From assembly GCF_000967195.1 (NCBI RefSeq), contig NZ_KQ033871.1:199683-253685 (forward strand): DNA of 54,003 nt. Reading direction: 5' to 3'. This document shows, one piece after another, positions 24,312-32,980 of the stretch. Positions within the stretch are counted from its first letter, which is position 1, and each line of letters starts with the position of its first letter. The DNA is from Lactobacillus kullabergensis. Lineage in GTDB: Bacteria > Bacillota > Bacilli > Lactobacillales > Lactobacillaceae. The notes beneath the pieces are model-generated. The model saw nothing but the letters and a program-made list of their open reading frames with translations, was not told the origin of the DNA and made no database searches. The position numbers and the translations under genes were made by a program.

Positions 24312-24340
24312 TAGAAAGCGCTCTGATTAATGGTTATAAT
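24312..24340 (+). promoter_or_regulatory. promoter of the LevR-type gene with CRE-like site
   Basis: -10 tataat at 24335-24340. The expected -35 region (24312-24317) is poor and overlaps agaaagcgctctga (24313-24326), a CRE-like sequence, so CcpA may repress the activator gene. Confidence 0.45.
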
Positions 24341-24372
24341 ACAGATAATGAAAGTAGGGGTAGTTAAAAGAA

Positions 24373-26934
24373 ATGAGTATAGCTAAAGAGCGTGTATTAA
24401 AAGAAATTGAATTATTACCAGATGGTACAACAATTGACACGAAGGGTCTCGCCCAAAAGTTAAATTTATCTAGATCAGTAGTTAGTCATTATCTTAACCA
24501 ATTAGTTAAAGACAAGAAAATACAAAAAATTGCTGAACGACCGGTTAAGTGGTCTAAAGTTGAGGCTAAAAATCCAATTAAACATGCGTCTTTTGAGAGT
24601 GTAATTGGTAGTGACGGTTCACTGAAAAAAGCAATAGAACAGTTAAGTGCTGCAGCAGCTTATCCTCCTGATGGATTAAATGTTCTAATTACAGGTAAGT
24701 CAGGAGTAGGGAAAAGCTTTTTAGCTCGTAAATTATATTCTTATTCTAAAGAAATTGGTGTTATTGCTACTAAAGCACCTTATATAGTTTTAAACTGTGC
24801 TAATTATGCCAACAATCCTGAACTTATTTCCAGTATGCTTTTTGGCTATGTTCAAGGTGCATTTACTGGCGCCGATACTGCTAAAGATGGCTTGCTGAAA
24901 GAGGCAAATGGCGGCTATTTATTTTTGGATGAAGTGCATCGTCTCAGTAGTGAAAATCAGGAAAAGCTTTTTAGTTTTATTGACTCCGGGCAATTTTATA
25001 AAATGGGAGATAATGTACATCCGCAAAAGTCAAAAGTCAGACTGATTATGGCAACGACTGAAACGCCTGAAAATGTTCTTTTAACAACCTTTTTACGACG
25101 GATTCCCGTCAGAATAAATTTACCTGATTATATTGATCGACCCGTTGACGAACGATTGGAGCTAATTAATACATTATTTATGGGTGAAGCTCATAAAATT
25201 AATAAAAAAATTTTTGTAGATAAAGATGTGGTATCAACACTTTTACAACTAAATCATACTGGAAATATTGGGTATCTTAAAAATACCATTAAAGTTTCAT
25301 GTGCTGCAGCCTATCATGATTGTTATAACAGCACTACCATTACTCTTAAATTAAAAAATCTAGAACTGGAAACTTTACCTGAATTTAAAGATTATGGAGA
25401 AATAATTGTTGATCCAGATAAAAAGAAATCTTTTATACCCCAGATTAGTTTGGAACAAAAATTAACTGATATTACTGATTCTCTAAAGATTCTTGAAGAA
25501 AATTATACTGATGAAAACTTGAATACATGTCGGTTAAGAGTGCAGGCAGTTAATAAATTTATTAATAAAGAGTCATTAAAATCTGGTTTACATGTTCAAC
25601 ATCAATACCTTTTTAAAAATATCATTGCCAAACAATATGGTTTAAATAAAACTGATTATTTAGAACCGATTATTTATTTGTTATATGTGCGTCACTTTAA
25701 ACCCAATTGTGATATCTCTAAGCTGAAAGAAGTAATAACGAATTATTTGCCTCGTTCATTTCATGTAGCCAGCAAATTTTATGAAAAATTACCTGTTTTA
25801 GATTCTGAAAGTCATAAAAGCATAGCTTTAATCCTGGCATTGTTGTTAAGTGACCATGTGGATGAAAATATTCAGTTACGTGGTTTAATGGTAGCTCATG
25901 GTGAAAATACAGCCACCAGTATTCAGGCAGTTATTAACTATCTTTGTGGCAACTATATTTTTGATGCAATCGATATGCCAATTGATGCTGATATAACTAC
26001 TGTTATCAAGGAAGCTAACAAGTTAATTAGTAGCTTTAACACCACCAATGGTTTCATTTTGATGATAGATATGGGTTCATTGAGCCAGCTTTATGGCCAA
26101 ATTAGTGCCCAATTGGATGGCGATTTGTTGGTAGTTAATAATTTAACAACTTTAACTGCCTTAGATTTAGCACTTCAAATGAAACAAAATTTGCCTTTCA
26201 AGCAAATAGCGGAAAAAGCAGAAAAAGATTACAGCATTGATGTTAAGTATTATGAGGGCTTTTCCCAGTCAATGAATATTTTGGTTTCATGTATTTCTGG
26301 ATTAGGAATAGCTGAAAAAATTAGTGATATTATGCGACAATATTTACCTGTAGGGATAAAGGTAATACCAATTGGTTATAATTCTTTAAAAGAAAAAATT
26401 GCTGGTAAGAAATGGTCGTATTTCAAGCAAACGCTTTTTGTATTAACTACAATTGATATCACAGAAAAAGTTGAGTTTAACCATATGAATCTATATGACA
26501 TATTAGATTCCCGTGGTGAAAATAAACTTAAGAAGTGGCTCTCTCCTTATCTAACTCCAGGACAATTGGAAAGCTTTAATAATCAATTGTTGCGTTTCTT
26601 TTCAAAGGAAGGAATTTCAGAAAGGCTTAGTTTTTTAAATCCAGATGTAGTACTTGGAGAAGTGGAAACTATTAATAGGAAATACGAAGACTATTATAAT
26701 TTAAAATTAGATGGTAAAGTCAAATTGAATCTGTACATGCACATAGCGCTTATGATTGAACGCACAATGATGCGTAACACTTCAGAAGTTCCTGTTAAAC
26801 CAAAGTCAGAAAAAGAAAGGAACTTTTACAAAATTACCAAAAGTATATTTCAACCTATTGAAATCAAATATAATATTAAAGTTTCTACATACGAGATGTC
26901 CCTTTTATATGAATTGTTTAAACAGTTTATTTAA
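24373..26934 (+). CDS. levR: LevR-type sigma-54-dependent PTS regulator
   Basis: An activator of 853 residues. The order is a winged HTH (10-55), an AAA+ sigma-54 domain with Walker A TGKSGVGKS (107-115), the sigma-54 contact loop GAFTGA (162-167) and Walker B GGYLFLDEVH (180-189), then PRD1 (about 430-530), an EIIA-Man-like domain starting GLMVAHGENTATSIQ (about 505-640), an EIIB-like stretch (about 655-710) and PRD2 (760-853). This is the full LevR/ManR plan. A -24/-12 promoter stands before the PTS operon downstream and rpoN follows that operon, so the target and its sigma factor are both adjacent. Confidence 0.9.
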   Translation: MSIAKERVLKEIELLPDGTTIDTKGLAQKLNLSRSVVSHYLNQLVKDKKIQKIAERPVKWSKVEAKNPIKHASFESVIGSDGSLKKAIEQLSAAAAYPPDGLNVLITGKSGVGKSFLARKLYSYSKEIGVIATKAPYIVLNCANYANNPELISSMLFGYVQGAFTGADTAKDGLLKEANGGYLFLDEVHRLSSENQEKLFSFIDSGQFYKMGDNVHPQKSKVRLIMATTETPENVLLTTFLRRIPVRINLPDYIDRPVDERLELINTLFMGEAHKINKKIFVDKDVVSTLLQLNHTGNIGYLKNTIKVSCAAAYHDCYNSTTITLKLKNLELETLPEFKDYGEIIVDPDKKKSFIPQISLEQKLTDITDSLKILEENYTDENLNTCRLRVQAVNKFINKESLKSGLHVQHQYLFKNIIAKQYGLNKTDYLEPIIYLLYVRHFKPNCDISKLKEVITNYLPRSFHVASKFYEKLPVLDSESHKSIALILALLLSDHVDENIQLRGLMVAHGENTATSIQAVINYLCGNYIFDAIDMPIDADITTVIKEANKLISSFNTTNGFILMIDMGSLSQLYGQISAQLDGDLLVVNNLTTLTALDLALQMKQNLPFKQIAEKAEKDYSIDVKYYEGFSQSMNILVSCISGLGIAEKISDIMRQYLPVGIKVIPIGYNSLKEKIAGKKWSYFKQTLFVLTTIDITEKVEFNHMNLYDILDSRGENKLKKWLSPYLTPGQLESFNNQLLRFFSKEGISERLSFLNPDVVLGEVETINRKYEDYYNLKLDGKVKLNLYMHIALMIERTMMRNTSEVPVKPKSEKERNFYKITKSIFQPIEIKYNIKVSTYEMSLLYELFKQFI

Positions 26935-26953
26935 AAGAGTTTAAAATTTTACT

Positions 26954-26987
26954 AAGAAGTGTTTACTGGCTTAAACACTTCTTTTTT
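26954..26987 (+). terminator. terminator of levR
   Basis: aagaagtgttta (26954-26965) pairs with taaacacttctt (26972-26983), followed by a run of T. It isolates the activator gene from the sigma-54 promoter. Confidence 0.85.
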
Positions 26988-27005
26988 TATGCTTTTAAAC
27001 AGCAC

Positions 27006-27022
27006 TTGGCATTATATTTGCT
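27006..27022 (+). promoter_or_regulatory. sigma-54 (-24/-12) promoter
   Basis: ttggcattatatttgct: the GG (27008-27009) and GC (27020-27021) doublets have the exact sigma-54 spacing of ten intervening bases, close to TGGCAC-N5-TTGCW. It lies 41 nt before the EIIA start and behind a LevR-type gene. No sigma-A box is obvious in this gap. Confidence 0.8.
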
Positions 27023-27062
27023 AAATATTAGTGAAATGGTAAATAACTAAAGGAGTGACAAG

Positions 27063-27479
27063 ATGACAGATATATTGATTGCAAGTCATGGGCATTTTGC
27101 CAGTGGCTTAAACAGCTCTATCGAAATCTTAACGGGTATGAGCAAGAAAATTAAAGTTATCGATGCCTATGTTGATAAATCAGACTATATAAAACAAATA
27201 GATGATTTTATTGCAAAGTCTAAACGACCAGCTGTGATTTTTACAGATTTAAAAGGGGGCAGTGTAAATCAAAATGTAGTCTTAAGAGTTGCTAAGGAAA
27301 AAGATATATTTGTAGTTACTCAAACTAATCTTGCAGTTGTATTAGCAGTGCTTTTAGATACCGAAAAGCTAACTAAACAACATCTACAGGATTTGATAAA
27401 TCAGAGTCAAGTAGAATTGTTCCAAATTGACGATGATAATAATAGTTTGTCAAATCAAGAAGAAGAATTTTTTAAATAA
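27063..27479 (+). CDS. PTS EIIA, mannose family
   Basis: A cytosolic EIIA of 138 residues. The phospho-acceptor is H9 in DILIASHGHFASGL; FTDLKGGSVNQNVV (about 60-73) is the typical second motif. It takes phosphate from HPr and passes it to the EIIB encoded next. Start after aaggagtgac. The C-terminus carries an acidic tail, SNQEEEFFK, that resembles the tail of the EIIC. Confidence 0.87.
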   Translation: MTDILIASHGHFASGLNSSIEILTGMSKKIKVIDAYVDKSDYIKQIDDFIAKSKRPAVIFTDLKGGSVNQNVVLRVAKEKDIFVVTQTNLAVVLAVLLDTEKLTKQHLQDLINQSQVELFQIDDDNNSLSNQEEEFFK

Positions 27480-27490
27480 GGAGAGAAAAG

Positions 27491-27988
27491 ATGATTGCGG
27501 CATTAAGAGTAGATGAAAGACTGATTCACGGTCAGATTTCAATGTCATGGAGTAAAGCTTTAAAACTGCAGGGGATTGTGGTAGCTAACGATAAAGCGGC
27601 ATCAGATAATATGCAAAAAATGATGCTCAAAATGGCAGCACCGTCAGATATTAAGACGATCATTTCATCAGTAGACAATGCAATTAAGTTGCTTAATGAT
27701 GAGCGTTCTCACAACATGCGTTTACTAGTCATTACGACCACTGTCAAGGATGCCCTTACTATTGCAGACAATGTCAATGAAAAACCGGAGCAGGTCAACA
27801 TTGGTAATGCCGGTAAGATGGATGCAAAGGGTGATGAGGTCACTCTCACAAAAGAAGTACGGCTGTCACCAGAAGAGATTGAATATTTAAAGAAATTAGT
27901 AGCAGAATATCCTGATACTTATTTCCAAGGTACACCAAATATGGAAAAACATATGGGTAAAGATCTTTTAAAGAAACTAGAAAAATAG
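27491..27988 (+). CDS. PTS EIIB, mannose/fructose/sorbose family
   Basis: A 165-residue EIIB; phospho-acceptor H13 in RVDERLIHGQISMSW. The central NIGNAGKMDAKGDEVTLTKEVRLS fits family members. It phosphorylates the sugar as it passes through EIIC/EIID. Preceded by aggagag, 11 nt after EIIA. Confidence 0.88.
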   Translation: MIAALRVDERLIHGQISMSWSKALKLQGIVVANDKAASDNMQKMMLKMAAPSDIKTIISSVDNAIKLLNDERSHNMRLLVITTTVKDALTIADNVNEKPEQVNIGNAGKMDAKGDEVTLTKEVRLSPEEIEYLKKLVAEYPDTYFQGTPNMEKHMGKDLLKKLEK

Positions 27989-27998
27989 GAGGTAAAAA

Positions 27999-28829
27999 AT
28001 GTTTTATGATGCTTTAATGACTGCTATTGCGGTTTTTGTAGGCACTGCAGGACATGAATTTTTTGGAAATGCCATGCTTAGCAGACCCATTGTAGTAGCG
28101 CCTTTACTGGGATTTTTATTAGGTGATATACACACAGGACTACTAGTAGGAGCTTCAGTTGAAACTATTTTTATGGGTGTCGTCAATATTGGTATTTCCA
28201 GCACCGCAGAGCCGGCATTAGCTGCGGCTTTGGCTACAGTGTTTACAATTCAGTCTGGAAATATGGGCGCCAATATTACACTTGCATTTCCACTAGCAGT
28301 ATTAGGCTTACAGTTTTTAAACATGATTCTTTCGTTTGTAATCGGGCCTTTTGCTCCTTTATTCGCTAAATTTGCAAGAAAAGGCGAAGATAAAAAAATG
28401 GTAGCACTACACTATGGCTTATGGTTCTTACACTATGGTTTATATTCGCTGATCCCGTTTTTTGCTGTTCTTTTTGGTTCAAAGGCAGTGCAATTTGCTC
28501 TGCAAGCAATTCCTAAGTCAATTATGAATGGCCTAACAGTTGCAGGTAATTTATTACCAGCAGTCGGAATGGCAATGTTACTACTACTGTTATGGGACAA
28601 CAAGTTGGCACAATATTACTTTTTAGGAGTCGTATTAATGGCTTACTTAAAATTGCCATTAATGGCTATTGCGGTCATTGCGGCTATTGTAGCTGTAGCT
28701 ATTGCTGAACGTGATATGAGTGAAATAAAAATTTCTAAAAATAAGGCAGTTACTAGTTCTGTATCTGATTCAGATCAAAAGGATGAGAAAAAATCATTTA
28801 GTCAAGAAGAGGAGGACTTTTTCGCATGA
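27999..28829 (+). CDS. PTS EIIC, mannose family
   Basis: A permease subunit of 276 residues with about seven or eight hydrophobic helices and the family pattern SRPIVVAPLLGFLLGDIHTGLLVGASVETIFMGVVNIG (residues 28-65). The C-terminal 35 residues are charged and end FSQEEEDFFA. Their codons contain gaggagg, which serves as the ribosome site of EIID; the stop overlaps its start (ATGA). Confidence 0.88.
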   Translation: MFYDALMTAIAVFVGTAGHEFFGNAMLSRPIVVAPLLGFLLGDIHTGLLVGASVETIFMGVVNIGISSTAEPALAAALATVFTIQSGNMGANITLAFPLAVLGLQFLNMILSFVIGPFAPLFAKFARKGEDKKMVALHYGLWFLHYGLYSLIPFFAVLFGSKAVQFALQAIPKSIMNGLTVAGNLLPAVGMAMLLLLLWDNKLAQYYFLGVVLMAYLKLPLMAIAVIAAIVAVAIAERDMSEIKISKNKAVTSSVSDSDQKDEKKSFSQEEEDFFA

Positions 28830-29653
28830 AATTAACACAAGGTTTGTCTAAAGATGAAAAGAAAATGATTCGCAGTATGTTCTGGCGGTCCTCAACCATG
28901 TACATATCTGTTAACCCAGTTTTGATGGGTGGAGGCGGTTTCTGCTACTCACTAATGCCTTTCATTAATAAATATTATAAAAATGATGAAGCTGGTAGAC
29001 GTAAAGCTTTGGAACGTGAAACTTCTTACTTTAGTACCACTGTACCAATGTCTACATTTGTTATGGGTATTGCCGCTTCAATGGAAAAGGAAAACAGTAA
29101 AGAACCTGATTTCAATGCTGATTCAATTAATGCTGTTAAGACCAGCTTGATGGGGCCTTTAGCTGGTATTGGTGACTCTTTATTTTGGGGAGTTTGGCGT
29201 GCAGTTTGTGCTGCTTTGGCTATTAATTTTGCTAAAAATGGCAATTTCCTCGCACCAATTATATTTTTAATCATGTTTAATATACCTAATTACATTATTC
29301 GTTATTATGGCGGTTTCTTGGGCTATTCTTTAGGCTCAAGTTATGTTAAAAAACTTTATGAAAATGGATTAATGAATGTATTGACCAAGGCTGCAAGCAT
29401 TCTAGGACTTGTAATGGTCGGTGCTATGACTGTGCAAATGGTAATTTTTAAAACTACGATTAAATGGACAATGGGTGGCAAAACGATAATGGATGTCCAA
29501 TCGGTCCTCGATCAAATATTTAAAGGTTTGTTACCTGTGGCAATTACTTTAGTATGTTACAAACTTTTAAAAGACAAGAAAATCGGTGTGATCAGCCTAA
29601 TTTTTGCAATTGTTGTGCTATCGATTTTAGCGTCATTAATCGGAATAGTCTAA
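28826..29653 (+). CDS. PTS EIID, mannose family
   Basis: A membrane subunit of 275 residues. It starts with a cytosolic stretch (LSKDEKKMIRSMFWRSSTMY), then NPVLMGGGGFCYSLMPFI, ETSYFSTTVPMSTFVMGIAASME and SLMGPLAGIGDSLFWG, all standard EIID landmarks. With EIIC it forms the translocation unit. Translation is coupled to EIIC. Confidence 0.88.
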   Translation: MKLTQGLSKDEKKMIRSMFWRSSTMYISVNPVLMGGGGFCYSLMPFINKYYKNDEAGRRKALERETSYFSTTVPMSTFVMGIAASMEKENSKEPDFNADSINAVKTSLMGPLAGIGDSLFWGVWRAVCAALAINFAKNGNFLAPIIFLIMFNIPNYIIRYYGGFLGYSLGSSYVKKLYENGLMNVLTKAASILGLVMVGAMTVQMVIFKTTIKWTMGGKTIMDVQSVLDQIFKGLLPVAITLVCYKLLKDKKIGVISLIFAIVVLSILASLIGIV

Positions 29654-29654
29654 T

Positions 29655-31802
29655 ATGAATCCTTCAATTAAAAAAATTGTCGAAGAAGCTTGGCAAACAC
29701 CAGAAAACAATTTTTATAACATTACCTCCTTGCAAAACAAAGAAGCAAGCACTAATAAAGAAAGTTATTATGAACATTTGCTTCCTGACAAGGACTTTTC
29801 AATTGATATTAGTAATCAAAAAATGCTTGCTAGCTTAGATGAAAAAGGCACTATAAAAAGTATCAGCTTTTTTAGAGACTCGTATTATACTGAAGATAAA
29901 CCTGGTACTTGGGTCTCTAATGGCTTTGTTCAAGAAGAGAATATTACTTCTGAAATTGAATTTAATAACCAAAGATTTTCTTTGGCAGAGGGAACTCACA
30001 CAATAAGATATGATCTTATGTATAATTTGTTTCCTAGGTATATTCATAATTTTGGCAGTTTTAAAGTTTTACAACTATTTTTACCAATCTATTTAGAGTC
30101 AGGTGCTTCTGTTAGTGGACTAATTGAAGTTTGTGCTTTGACAGGTAATGATAAAGCACATTTAATTTTCCCCAGATGTTTTAATCGAAAATTTTCCGAT
30201 CGTCATAATGTAGAATTTAATTACTGTGCGGGGAAACGTACCATGCATCAAGGTATTAGTTGGGTATTTATAACTGATCCCAATGCCACATTTAATGTAT
30301 CTAAAAAAGCAATGGAAAATATTATTATTTCTTCCTACGATCATATTGCGCAAAAGTATGGGCAATTGGAAATACCTGAAAAGCCACAATTGGCAGCACT
30401 AATTATTAGAAAAACAGATAGTGCCTTAAATAGTATTTCTTGCGCTACTGATAATAAAGTTGTTGGTGCAAATTGGGGCTCAAGTCCAGTAATTAATCGT
30501 ACCTGGTTGCGGGATATGTATTATGCCAGCTTGCCAGCCATTTATTTTGATCACGGATTGGCTAAAAGAATTATTTTGTGGTTTTCACAATATGAAATTA
30601 AACCACAAGGTGACAAATTTGCTGGAGGGGTTGAGCATTCTGTAGTAAATTCATTGAATTGTGCAAACTTGTTGTCATTTTATTTGGCACAAACAAATGA
30701 TTTTGAATTTATTAGAAATAACCCTCAAATGTGGCAACATGTTTTATATGTCGTTAATTACTTAATTGCACATTTAGATCAAAAATACGGATTGATAAAA
30801 TCACAGTGGATTTCTGATGGCCTGGCTTTAGGAGAATTTCATACTGGAACTCAGATAACTCTATGGTCGGCTATAAATAGTATCAGTAATATTTATAATA
30901 AAATTTTGGGCCAACCAAAAGAGGCAAAGTATTATAAAGAAGTTGCCGATAAATTGAAGAAGAATATTGATGAATATTGCTTAGTTGAAAATGAACAAGG
31001 TAGAAAAAAATATCTTGAAGGTATAAATCCAGGCAATCACAAACTAAGTGTAGATTCCAAGCAATATGAAACAGGACTGTTAAAGCAGGGACTTGACTTT
31101 CTAACCAGAGTAAATCACCACGGGCAAATTACTTTAGAATTCCATGATGGTGAAGAATCCGATACAACACTTGCACCATTTTATGGATTTTGTAACGTAA
31201 TTAATGAAAATTATCTTTCTACTATGAAATTTGCTGGAAGTAAGCAAAATCCTAGTTATAGTTCATTAAGCAAAGGAATTTCATGGGGAAACCAATCAGA
31301 AGCAACTTTTCCCGGGTACATTACTTTGCTAATGGGTACAGTTGATAATAGTAATGAATTTAATAAGAGATTAACTTTGCTTAATAAGCTTGCAGATTTA
31401 GATGGCAGCTGGTGGTGGTGGCCATACGAGGTTGGTCACAGTCAGGAAGAAGTTAGTCGCTTTAATCATTGTGGTAAATGTGGTTGGAGCGATGGAACTT
31501 TTAGTGCTTTAATGATAAAAAATATATTGGGCATTCAGTTTGATGCACCAGAAAATAAATTATGGTTAAGACCGCTAAAAATTACTCCTGATTTTACTTG
31601 GCAGCAATTTCCGTTAGCTCAAGGATTGAAAGTAAACCTAAATTATCAAAAAAACGAAATGGAGAAAAAAATCACAGTATCTTTAACTGGATCTCTAAAG
31701 AAAGAAATAGAGGTTATTTTCCAGCCACAGAATTGTGACCATTTAATAAAGAAGAGTTTAAACACTAATAATAGTGTTCAACTTGAAGAAAGGAACGTTT
31801 AA
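29655..31802 (+). CDS. six-hairpin (alpha/alpha)6 glycoside hydrolase, family not fixed
   Basis: A 715-residue cytosolic enzyme with no signal peptide. Residues 1-230 look beta-rich; from about 245 a helical barrel has WGSSPVINRTWLRDMYYASLPAIYFD (near 274-299), GGVEHSVVNSLNCANLL, GISWGNQSEATFPGYI and an unusual run of tryptophans, GSWWWWPYEVGHS. RDM/RTWLRD and a C-terminal beta domain resemble GH15/GH63/GH65-like barrels. It sits 1 nt after EIID and directly before GH172, so it should act on the imported phosphorylated sugar. The catalytic acids and the substrate cannot be assigned by eye. Confidence 0.6.
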   Translation: MNPSIKKIVEEAWQTPENNFYNITSLQNKEASTNKESYYEHLLPDKDFSIDISNQKMLASLDEKGTIKSISFFRDSYYTEDKPGTWVSNGFVQEENITSEIEFNNQRFSLAEGTHTIRYDLMYNLFPRYIHNFGSFKVLQLFLPIYLESGASVSGLIEVCALTGNDKAHLIFPRCFNRKFSDRHNVEFNYCAGKRTMHQGISWVFITDPNATFNVSKKAMENIIISSYDHIAQKYGQLEIPEKPQLAALIIRKTDSALNSISCATDNKVVGANWGSSPVINRTWLRDMYYASLPAIYFDHGLAKRIILWFSQYEIKPQGDKFAGGVEHSVVNSLNCANLLSFYLAQTNDFEFIRNNPQMWQHVLYVVNYLIAHLDQKYGLIKSQWISDGLALGEFHTGTQITLWSAINSISNIYNKILGQPKEAKYYKEVADKLKKNIDEYCLVENEQGRKKYLEGINPGNHKLSVDSKQYETGLLKQGLDFLTRVNHHGQITLEFHDGEESDTTLAPFYGFCNVINENYLSTMKFAGSKQNPSYSSLSKGISWGNQSEATFPGYITLLMGTVDNSNEFNKRLTLLNKLADLDGSWWWWPYEVGHSQEEVSRFNHCGKCGWSDGTFSALMIKNILGIQFDAPENKLWLRPLKITPDFTWQQFPLAQGLKVNLNYQKNEMEKKITVSLTGSLKKEIEVIFQPQNCDHLIKKSLNTNNSVQLEERNV

Positions 31803-32918
31803 ATGTTTAGCAGTTTAACAGAATATAATTCTTTTGCTACCAGAGCCATAACACCAGAGAATCCAACAGGAACCAAAGGAAAAGCAGCTATGACGGCAAG
31901 CGAACTGGGACCAAGTCGTAAGGGCAAAGCCAGCATTACTTTACCTGTAAATGAAGAAATAACCATTGCCGATATTAATGGTTCTGGTGAAATAAAACAT
32001 ATGTGGTTTACTATTCGTGATCATACCGAACAAGGCAGTTTTATTATGCGTAATACAATTTTACGAATCTATTGGGATAATGAAACAGTTCCAGCTGTGA
32101 ATTGCCCTTTGGGAGACTTCTTTTGCAATGGATTTGGGGAACGCTATGATGTTAATTCTGCACCAATTGTTGTTGCTCCCACTGGTGGTATGAACTCATA
32201 TTTTGAAATGCCTTTTAAAAAACATGCACGTATAACTATCACAAACTTGTTCAGGCAGGATATTAGATCATTTTTCTATACTATTAATTATGAACTGCAT
32301 GATCAAGTTGATGAAGCTCATAAATTATATTTTCATGCATACTGGAACAGGGAGAGACAAACCCAAATTCAACAAGACTATACATTGTTGCCTGAGATCT
32401 CTGATCATGGCTACTATGTTGGAACTTTCATTGCATTAACTGCTTTGGAACGATACTGGTGGGGTGAAGGAGAATTTAAATTTTATCTTGATGGAGACCA
32501 TAAATACCCTACAATTACTTCTACAGGGATGGAAGATTACTTTGGTGGAGCATGGGCTTTTCACAAGTATAATGAAGATGGTACAACATATCCTGCTACT
32601 TTTTGTACACCTTACCTTGGATTCCCTTACCATAGTAATGTAGACCATTCACGAGAACACTTCAGTACTGGTAAACCGAATTCGCCTCATGCATTTGGTA
32701 ATGATGGTTTGCCGCAGAATGCTTTATACCGCTGGCATTTAGTAGATCCTATTTCTTTTGATGACAATATTCATGTTACTCTGCAACAAATTGGTAACGA
32801 TGATGTGGGATTATTTGAAAGAAGTGATGACTTATCTTCAGTAGCTTATTGGTATGGTGCTAATCCAAATGGAATAACAAATAGTCTTCCTGCAAAAGAA
32901 AATTTACGTCCACGATAG
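31803..32918 (+). CDS. GH172 (DUF2961) glycosidase
   Basis: A 371-residue cytosolic protein with the DUF2961 pattern: GSGEIKHMWFTIRDH (about 60-74), CPLGDFFCNGFGE (100-112), TSTGMEDYFGGAWAFHK (about 240-256) and ALYRWHLVDPISF (about 308-320). GH172 members act on furanosides; characterised enzymes are a difructose-dianhydride-I synthase/hydrolase and D-arabinofuranosidases. The start directly abuts the previous stop, with aaaggaac as ribosome site. Intracellular location behind a PTS suggests a fructofuranose- or arabinofuranose-containing oligosaccharide; this is inference. Confidence 0.82.
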   Translation: MFSSLTEYNSFATRAITPENPTGTKGKAAMTASELGPSRKGKASITLPVNEEITIADINGSGEIKHMWFTIRDHTEQGSFIMRNTILRIYWDNETVPAVNCPLGDFFCNGFGERYDVNSAPIVVAPTGGMNSYFEMPFKKHARITITNLFRQDIRSFFYTINYELHDQVDEAHKLYFHAYWNRERQTQIQQDYTLLPEISDHGYYVGTFIALTALERYWWGEGEFKFYLDGDHKYPTITSTGMEDYFGGAWAFHKYNEDGTTYPATFCTPYLGFPYHSNVDHSREHFSTGKPNSPHAFGNDGLPQNALYRWHLVDPISFDDNIHVTLQQIGNDDVGLFERSDDLSSVAYWYGANPNGITNSLPAKENLRPR

Positions 32919-32943
32919 AAAGTTTTTTCCTATAAATATAATT

Positions 32944-32952
32944 TGGTATAAT
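32944..32952 (+). promoter_or_regulatory. extended -10 promoter of rpoN
   Basis: tggtataat (TGN-TATAAT) lies 28 nt before the rpoN start; the -35 region is poor. rpoN could thus be expressed by sigma-A without the PTS operon being induced. Confidence 0.5.
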
Positions 32953-32980
32953 TGTATTTAAATAAGAGGAGGAAAAGTCG

